From positions 1 to 11,375 of the forward strand of contig CAYIGH010000034.1 in NCBI GenBank assembly GCA_964362915.1: a stretch of 11,375 nt of DNA. Direction: 5' to 3'. The translations under genes and the position numbers were made by a program. Position 1 is the stretch's first letter. Each line of letters starts with the position of its first letter. This DNA comes from JAUSIK01 sp964362915. Lineage in GTDB: Archaea > Nanobdellota > Nanobdellia > Pacearchaeales > GW2011-AR1. Of this stretch, positions 6,065 through 11,375 are shown one piece after another. The notes beneath the pieces were generated by a model, which worked only from the letters and a program-made list of their open reading frames with translations, ran no database searches and had not been told where the DNA came from.

Positions 6065-7213
6065 ATGAAATTTGCCCATTTAGCAGACTGTCATCTTGAT
6101 GGATGGCGGCAACCTGAATTAAATTTTCTCAATTTACAAAGTTTTCAAAAAGCCATTTCTGGATGTATTAAAGAAAAAGTAGAGTTCATTTTAATCGCAG
6201 GAGACTTATTTGATTCAGCATATCCTTCAATAGATACCTTAAAGGAGGCATTTAGAGAATTCAAGAGGCTCCAGGAAGCAAATATTCCAGTATTTTTAAT
6301 AGCAGGAAGCCATGATTATTCTGCGTCTGGAAAAACTTTCCTTGATGTTCTAGAAAAAGCCGGATTCTGTAAAAACGTCGCGCATTTTGAGGAAAGAAAT
6401 GAGTCAATAATTTTACAGCCCACCATTTACAAGAACGTAGCAATTTACGGCTATCCTGGAAAAAAATCTGGTATGGATATAGACGAAATAGAAAGAATAA
6501 AACTCCAAGACTCTCCAGGGTTATTTAAAATATTAATGCTCCATACCACAATAAGAAGCGCAGTTCCAAATCCAAAAATAAAGGCAGTGGAAGATTCAAG
6601 ACTTCCCAATGTTAATTATCTGGCTCTAGGCCATTTGCATATAAATTTTTGTAAAAATGGAAAAGTTTATCCAGGCCCAATATTCCCCAATAACCTCCCA
6701 GAGCTGGAAGAATTGCAAGGAGGCTCATTTTATATATTTGACAATGGAAAAATAGAAAAGAGGGAAATAAAGATAAAAAAAGTATTAGTTATAAATTACG
6801 AAACAAATGACACAATAAACGCCACAGAAGAATTACTTTCCATCCTATTAAAAGAAGAACTACGAGACAAAATATTAATTCTTAGAATATCAGGGATAGT
6901 AGAACAAGGCAGAACTTCAGATATAAATTTTGTAAAAATAGAAAGCTATGCAAAAAAGAACGGAGCATGGGTTGTTCTGAAAAATACTTCGAAACTGCAG
7001 CTTTCAGAGCCAGAATTGGAGTTGGATGCAATAGATACCCATGATATAGAGTTTCAAGCAATTAAAAAATTTGAAGCATCAAATAGGAGCAAATTCAATA
7101 AGCTAATCTCTCCCATAATGAAAATTTTGCAACTTGAAAAGGCAGATGAAGAAAAATCTGCAATATTCGAGGAGAGACTGCTTTTAGAAACCAGAAAAAT
7201 AATTTCCACATGA
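6065..7213 (+). CDS. mre11: DNA double-strand break repair nuclease Mre11
   Basis: This is the Mn-dependent 3'-5' exonuclease and endonuclease of the Mre11-Rad50 complex, which processes double-strand break ends. The calcineurin-like phosphoesterase motifs are in order: D8-x-H10 (ADCHLDG), G46-D47 (AGDLFD), G81-S82-H83-D84 (AGSHDY), H160 (MLHTT) and G189-H190-L191-H192 (LGHLHI). Motif III carries Ser where the family usually has the metal-binding Asn (GNHD). The strongly conserved continuation SGKTFLDVLEKAGF argues for a subfamily variant, not decay. The capping domain follows to about residue 300, and the C-terminal stretch to 382 probably binds the Rad50 coiled-coil base. The stop codon overlaps the rad50 start by four bases (ATGA), so translation is likely coupled. 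Archaeal clusters often add herA and nurA, but neither is present here. Confidence 0.95.
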   Translation: MKFAHLADCHLDGWRQPELNFLNLQSFQKAISGCIKEKVEFILIAGDLFDSAYPSIDTLKEAFREFKRLQEANIPVFLIAGSHDYSASGKTFLDVLEKAGFCKNVAHFEERNESIILQPTIYKNVAIYGYPGKKSGMDIDEIERIKLQDSPGLFKILMLHTTIRSAVPNPKIKAVEDSRLPNVNYLALGHLHINFCKNGKVYPGPIFPNNLPELEELQGGSFYIFDNGKIEKREIKIKKVLVINYETNDTINATEELLSILLKEELRDKILILRISGIVEQGRTSDINFVKIESYAKKNGAWVVLKNTSKLQLSEPELELDAIDTHDIEFQAIKKFEASNRSKFNKLISPIMKILQLEKADEEKSAIFEERLLLETRKIIST

Positions 7214-9303
7214 AAATAAAAAAATTATCACTTAGAAATATAAGATCTTATCAAGATGAGGAGATAATATTCCCGGAAGGAGCAATCCTTCTGACAGGAG
7301 ATGTAGGATCAGGAAAAACATCTATTTTATTAGCATTGGAATACTCCCTTTTCGGCCTACAACCAGGACAAAGAGGGGCCTCGCTTCTTAGAAATGGAAC
7401 TAATAACGGAGAAGTTAAATTAGAATTAGAATTAGGAGATAAAAAAGTTATTATAGAAAGAAAACTAAAGCGCGGGCATAAAAGCATTACAAATGAGTAT
7501 GCCTCAATTGTCATAGATAATGAAAGATTAGAAGCCTCACTCACAGAGATTAAAATAAAAATTCTAGAATTAATGGGCTATCCGCAGGAATTTATAAAAA
7601 AGAACAATCTTCTCTATAGATATACAGTGTATACTCCACAAGAACACATGAAGCAGATTATACTGGAAGATTCAGAAACCAGGCTAAGTATCCTTCGTCA
7701 TATTCTAGGAATAGATAAGTATAAGAGAATCAGGGAAAATCTTTCCATTCTAATTAATCAGCTCAAGGAAGAATCAAAAGTTTTGCAGGGAGAGATAAAA
7801 AGTCTAGATGAAGAAAAGACAAAGATAGAGATAAGAAGATCATATATCCAGCTTTTGGAAAAAGAAATATCTGCAAAAATACAGGATTTAGAAGCAGAAA
7901 AGAATAAGCGCAAAAGAATAGAGTCAGAAGTTCTAGAATTAGAAGAAAAAACCAAAGAGAGAATATATCTTGAGAAAGAAGTTGAAAAAACAAAAATAAT
8001 AATTACTAATAAAAATGAGAATATATCAGTAATAAACCGCGAAATTGAAGAAATAGAAAAGGCAATTTTAGAGCTAGGCGAATTATTCGACGAAGAAGAA
8101 TATAGAAATATAATTAATAAAATAGAGAAAAAGAATCAAGCAATAGATAGCCTAACTTTAAATTATACAGCATATCTGAGTGAAATTAGCTCATTAGAAA
8201 AACAGAGTAAAGATACATTGATTAAAAGAGACAGAGTATTCAAGATAGATATCTGTCCTACTTGTCTGCAGGATGTTCCAGAAGCGCACAAACATAATAT
8301 TTTAAATGAAACAGAAAACGTCTTAGGCAAGGCAAAACAGAGATTAAATATATTAGAAGAAGAGATTAAAATTATAAAAAAAGAATTAGACAAGGAAAAA
8401 TCTGAGAAAAAAATATTAGAAGAGAATAAGGCTTCAAAAGAAATTTTAAAGGCAAAGTTGGAATATTTAGAAAAAGCCAAGAACAAATATCAAAGTCTAG
8501 CCAAATCTCTGGAAAATCTAAACAAAGACATAGCAATACTAGAGAGGCATATTAATACCATTAAAGAAAAAATATTAGAGATTTCAAGTTTAGATGCTCT
8601 TATGAAAATTAAAAAAGAAGAATTAAATACAGCCTTTCAGCTGGAACGAAAGGCAGATATCTCCCTTGCAGAAACAAAAAAAGAACTCGAGATACTAAAA
8701 AAAGAAATAATGTTAGATGAGGAAGCAATAACTGCAAAAGAAAAATCAAAGAAAGACCTAACTTATTTATTGGAATTGCAGGGCTGGCTCTCAACAGACT
8801 TTGCGGAATTAATAGAATTTATAGAATGCAATGTTCTCCTAAGGCTAAGGCAGGAATTTTCCAGAGTTTTTAGTAAATGGTTCCATATGTTGGTGCCGCA
8901 GGGAACATTAACAGTCAGATTAGATGAATCATTTTCTCCGATAATATTGCATAGAGACGCAGAGATGGAATATTCTTTTCTTTCTGGAGGAGAAAGAACA
9001 GCAGTAGCACTTGCCTATCGGTTGGCCCTCAATCAAACAATAAATTCAATGCTAAGCAAAATCAAAACAAAAGATATAGTAATTTTAGATGAGCCAACTG
9101 ATGGATTCTCAGAAATTCAGCTAGATAAAATGCGTGAAGTCCTGCATGAATTAGATGTCTCCCAGCTTATAATTGTAAGCCACGAAAGAAAAATTGAGAG
9201 CTTCGTCGATAATATTCTCAGAATAAAAAAATTGGGCGACACTTCTTCCCTAGAGCCAAATAATAAACTATCTTTATATCTTCAACCAGACCATAAAACT
9301 TAA
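7210..9303 (+). CDS. rad50: DNA double-strand break repair ATPase Rad50
   Basis: This SMC-like ABC ATPase partners Mre11 and gates its access to DNA ends. The N-terminal lobe has Walker A GDVGSGKT (30-37) and the Q-loop YTPQE with Q144. Residues about 180-345 form the first coiled-coil arm. The zinc hook C349-P-T-C352 dimerises two arms through a shared zinc. The second arm runs to about 525. The C-terminal lobe carries the signature LSGGE (591-595), Walker B VILDEPTD (624-631) and the H-loop SHER (657-660). All catalytic elements are intact. At 697 residues it is shorter than the usual roughly 850-900 of archaeal Rad50, and the shortening lies in the coiled coils. No TATA-like box lies at the right spacing before ATG 7210, so it depends on the mre11 promoter. 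Confidence 0.96.
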   Translation: MKIKKLSLRNIRSYQDEEIIFPEGAILLTGDVGSGKTSILLALEYSLFGLQPGQRGASLLRNGTNNGEVKLELELGDKKVIIERKLKRGHKSITNEYASIVIDNERLEASLTEIKIKILELMGYPQEFIKKNNLLYRYTVYTPQEHMKQIILEDSETRLSILRHILGIDKYKRIRENLSILINQLKEESKVLQGEIKSLDEEKTKIEIRRSYIQLLEKEISAKIQDLEAEKNKRKRIESEVLELEEKTKERIYLEKEVEKTKIIITNKNENISVINREIEEIEKAILELGELFDEEEYRNIINKIEKKNQAIDSLTLNYTAYLSEISSLEKQSKDTLIKRDRVFKIDICPTCLQDVPEAHKHNILNETENVLGKAKQRLNILEEEIKIIKKELDKEKSEKKILEENKASKEILKAKLEYLEKAKNKYQSLAKSLENLNKDIAILERHINTIKEKILEISSLDALMKIKKEELNTAFQLERKADISLAETKKELEILKKEIMLDEEAITAKEKSKKDLTYLLELQGWLSTDFAELIEFIECNVLLRLRQEFSRVFSKWFHMLVPQGTLTVRLDESFSPIILHRDAEMEYSFLSGGERTAVALAYRLALNQTINSMLSKIKTKDIVILDEPTDGFSEIQLDKMREVLHELDVSQLIIVSHERKIESFVDNILRIKKLGDTSSLEPNNKLSLYLQPDHKT

Positions 9304-9324
9304 ATACCCCAAATGTTAAAATAA
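9300..9324 (+). promoter_or_regulatory. Promoter region of the proteasome beta subunit gene with two TATA-like boxes
   Basis: TTAAATAC (9300-9307) overlaps the rad50 stop codon and starts 43 bases before ATG 9343. TTAAAATAA (9316-9324) starts 27 bases before it and better fits a leaderless start. Which one is used cannot be decided from sequence. Confidence 0.4.
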
Positions 9325-9342
9325 TTATGAATTCTAATTACT

Positions 9343-9996
9343 ATGAATGAAGAAATTCAAAAAAATATATTGAAATCTAATACAAGCATAGTCGGGATTG
9401 TCTGTAAAGACGGCATTGTAATGGGCGCAGACAGAAGGGTTACTACTGGCTCGCTCATTATGGGCAAAAACTATAAGAAGATATTAAGAGTTAACGATTA
9501 TTTAATCGTGGCATATACAGGAGGAGTAGCAGATGCCCAGTTAACCAATAAGATTCTCGCGGCAGAATTGCGTTTAAAGGAATTAAAAACAAAATCTCAG
9601 CCAACTGTTAAAGAGGCAGCCAATCTTTTGGGCATGCTAGTGTACAGAGGAATAAGAACCCCTTCTATGATCCCAAGCATAATTGGAACCTTAATTGCAG
9701 GCATTGATCAGGATGGAAAAACCTCCCTATTCACAATAGAGCCAGCAGGAGGATCATATGAGGTCGAAGACTACGACGCCAATTTCTCATCAGGCATGCC
9801 TTATATTTTAGGCCTATTAGAAAATGAGTATTCAAAAGATTTAACTGCTCAAGAAGGAGTAGAGCTTGCAAAGAAATGCATTAAATCTTCAACACAGAGA
9901 GATGTCGGTTCAGGAAATGGAATCGATGTTTTCTCAATAACAAAATCAGGCATTCAGCATGTTGTTTCTGAGGAGATTATTCCGCAGTACAAATAA
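9343..9996 (+). CDS. psmB: Proteasome beta subunit, catalytic
   Basis: This subunit forms the proteolytic inner rings of the archaeal 20S proteasome, working with alpha rings and an ATPase such as PAN in the cytosol. It is an N-terminal threonine hydrolase. After a 13-residue propeptide, T14 aligns with mature Thr1 in NTSIVGIVCKDG. D30 (GADRR) aligns with Asp17 and K46 (YKKIL) with Lys33, so the catalytic triad is complete. The C-terminal GSGNGIDVFSITKSG is typical of beta subunits. The mature part of about 204 residues is normal length. Position -1 is Asn instead of the usual Gly, which may slow self-cleavage. The gene ends 16 bases before fttA, a pairing known from other archaea. An upstream ATG at 9327 opens only seven codons and overlaps this start, so 9343 is preferred. 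Confidence 0.95.
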   Translation: MNEEIQKNILKSNTSIVGIVCKDGIVMGADRRVTTGSLIMGKNYKKILRVNDYLIVAYTGGVADAQLTNKILAAELRLKELKTKSQPTVKEAANLLGMLVYRGIRTPSMIPSIIGTLIAGIDQDGKTSLFTIEPAGGSYEVEDYDANFSSGMPYILGLLENEYSKDLTAQEGVELAKKCIKSSTQRDVGSGNGIDVFSITKSGIQHVVSEEIIPQYK

Positions 9997-10012
9997 ATTC
10001 TGAAATTTAAAA

Positions 10013-11375
10013 ATGGTTGACATCCTAAAAACAATTAAGGAATCATTACCTAAGGTAATAGTTGACGCAAATTTCGAAGGAGCAAATATAGTTTTATATA
10101 CAGATAATAAGGATTTTATAAGAGATGGAGAAGCCAGAATAAAAGAGGTCGTGAATAAAGTAAAGAAGAGAATAGACCTTAGAGCAGACAAGAATATACT
10201 TCTTTCAGAAACAGAAACAGAAAAAACCATCCGCGCCCTCGTTCCTGAAGAAGCAGGCATAACAAATGTTATATTTGATATTCAGAGGAGCATTGTTGTA
10301 ATAGAGGCCAAAAAGCCAGGACTAGTTATAGGCAAGCAGGGCTCAATATTAACAGACATAAAGAAATCAACATTCTGGCTTCCTTTAGTGCAGCGCAGCC
10401 CCTCTATACCAAGTAAAATAACTGAAAAAATAAGGTCTGTTTTATATGCAAACAATACCTATAGAAGAAAATTCTTGGATGAGATAGGCAAGAAAATTTA
10501 CAAAGAGTGGAGTCCAGAGAAAATGGATATGTGGGTAAGAATGACTTTCTTAGGTAGCGGGAGGCAAGTAGGAAGGTCTTGTCTTCTTTTGCAAACTCCA
10601 AATTCAAAAGTGCTTTTAGACTGCGGCATCAATCCTGCAATTGCCGAAGGCCAAGAGAGATTTCCATACCTCAATATACCTGAAATAGGAGATATAAATT
10701 CAATTGATGCAATTATTCTGTCTCACGCGCATACAGATCATTCTGCTTTAATTCCTTATTTGTATAAGATGGGTTATAAAGGGCCCATATATTTAACTGC
10801 TCCTACAAGAGATATAGCTTCTTTACTCGCTCTAGATTTTATCGGAGTTGCATATAAAAAAGCAGAATCTCCTCTCTACAAAGGCGAAGACATAAAAGAA
10901 ATGGTCAGACATTCAATCTGCCTAGATTACGGAGAAGTTACAGATATTACCCCTGATATTAGAATAACTTTTTATAATGCAGGCCATGTATTAGGCAGTT
11001 GTCAAGTCCATATAAATATAGGCAATGGTTTACATAATTTTGTTTATGGTGCTGATACAAAATATGCAAAAACGCGCCTTCTGGATGCTGCAGAAAATCG
11101 CTTTCCAAGAGTAGAGAGTCTCCAGATTGAAGCCACATATGGAGGCAAGGATAATGTTCTTCCCCAAAGGAGAGAAACAGAGCAGGTTTTCATAGATTTG
11201 GCTAGAAAAACAATAGAAAGAAAAGGCAAGATACTTCTTCCAGAATTAGGTCTTGGTCACTCTCAAGAAACAATGCTGAGAGTAGAAGAGGCAATCCGTA
11301 CAGGAGAATTGCCAAAAGTTCCAGTATATGTTGATGGCATGATATGGGATATAAATGCAATTCATACAGCTTATC
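10013..11375 (+). CDS. fttA: Transcription termination factor FttA (aCPSF1), 3'-truncated by the window edge
   Basis: This is the archaeal homologue of CPSF73, a metallo-beta-lactamase/beta-CASP ribonuclease that cuts nascent RNA at U-rich sites and terminates RNA polymerase. The first 454 of an expected roughly 630 residues are present. Two KH-like domains span about 1-145, the second with GxxG at 107-110 (VIGKQG). The lactamase domain starts near 175 (RMTFLGSGRQVGRSCLLLQT), with the zinc motif HAHTDH at 238-243, H325 (NAGHVLGS) and D348 (YGADTKY). Beta-CASP motif A is E373 (EATYGG). VDGMIW at 440-445 is the usual FttA stretch. Substitutions against the family as I remember it: GAD for TGD, and ELGLGHSQE for the common VFAVGRAQE near 411-419. 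It starts 16 bases after psmB with no good TATA box at the right distance, so co-transcription is likely. Confidence 0.94.
   Translation, partial: MVDILKTIKESLPKVIVDANFEGANIVLYTDNKDFIRDGEARIKEVVNKVKKRIDLRADKNILLSETETEKTIRALVPEEAGITNVIFDIQRSIVVIEAKKPGLVIGKQGSILTDIKKSTFWLPLVQRSPSIPSKITEKIRSVLYANNTYRRKFLDEIGKKIYKEWSPEKMDMWVRMTFLGSGRQVGRSCLLLQTPNSKVLLDCGINPAIAEGQERFPYLNIPEIGDINSIDAIILSHAHTDHSALIPYLYKMGYKGPIYLTAPTRDIASLLALDFIGVAYKKAESPLYKGEDIKEMVRHSICLDYGEVTDITPDIRITFYNAGHVLGSCQVHINIGNGLHNFVYGADTKYAKTRLLDAAENRFPRVESLQIEATYGGKDNVLPQRRETEQVFIDLARKTIERKGKILLPELGLGHSQETMLRVEEAIRTGELPKVPVYVDGMIWDINAIHTAY

Noticed and set aside
9327..9350. Seven-codon upstream ORF (MNSNYYE) overlapping the psmB start
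   Set aside because: It lies 27 bases after one TATA-like box, but a second box at 9316 fits psmB itself. Seven codons cannot be told from chance without transcript data.
1..11375. CRISPR arrays, insertion sequences, inteins and a DGR template repeat or reverse transcriptase
   Set aside because: I scanned both strands by eye and saw no regular repeats, transposase, intein motifs, reverse transcriptase motifs or second copy of the 5211-5330 flanks.

Overview
The window looks like a chromosomal segment of an AT-rich archaeon. The archaeal markers are an SRP (7S) RNA with an Alu domain, an archaeal-type arginyl-tRNA synthetase, an Mre11-Rad50 pair, an N-terminal-threonine proteasome beta subunit, an aCPSF1/FttA termination nuclease, a class III signal peptide pilin and a tRNA without encoded CCA. 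Small compact genes, very short or absent leaders, no clear Shine-Dalgarno sites, and surface and orphan protein families that resemble ones I remember from Woesearchaeota/Pacearchaeota suggest a DPANN lineage. That placement is an inference.

Layout. 1-1825 (minus) is the N-terminal 608 codons of a secreted, sequon-rich surface protein that runs off the left edge. It diverges from tRNA-Thr(CGT) at 1888-1959, and both appear to use one near-palindromic TATA element. To the right everything is on the plus strand: a double zinc ribbon protein (2019-2306), argS (2337-4013), a 52-residue one-helix membrane protein (4062-4220), SRP RNA (about 4256-4518), an unrecognised 305-residue protein (4581-5498), a type IV pilin-like protein (5529-6023), mre11-rad50 with a 4-base overlap (6065-9303), a proteasome beta subunit (9343-9996) and a 3'-truncated fttA (10013 to the right edge). 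Most plus-strand genes have a TATA-like box starting 27-30 bases before the ATG, which predicts leaderless mRNAs. rad50 and fttA lack such a box and are probably the second genes of two-gene operons. No stretch over 300 bases lacks a gene.

The most interesting object is the 305-residue protein. Codons 218-238 abruptly lose adenine on the coding strand (4 A in 63 bases, against about 45% A just upstream). About a dozen codons there fit NNC/NNT and alternate with constant Leu/Ala/Ser/Arg codons. A 7-bp stem, 3-nt loop hairpin follows 11 bases later. This is the pattern expected of the variable repeat of a diversity-generating retroelement (DGR) target, diversified from an AAC/AAT-rich template. 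No reverse transcriptase or template repeat is visible here, so the retroelement would have to lie elsewhere in the genome.

The remaining genes are housekeeping: translation (argS, tRNA-Thr), membrane targeting (SRP RNA), break repair (Mre11-Rad50), proteolysis (proteasome) and transcription termination (FttA), mixed with cell-surface functions (glycoprotein, pilin).
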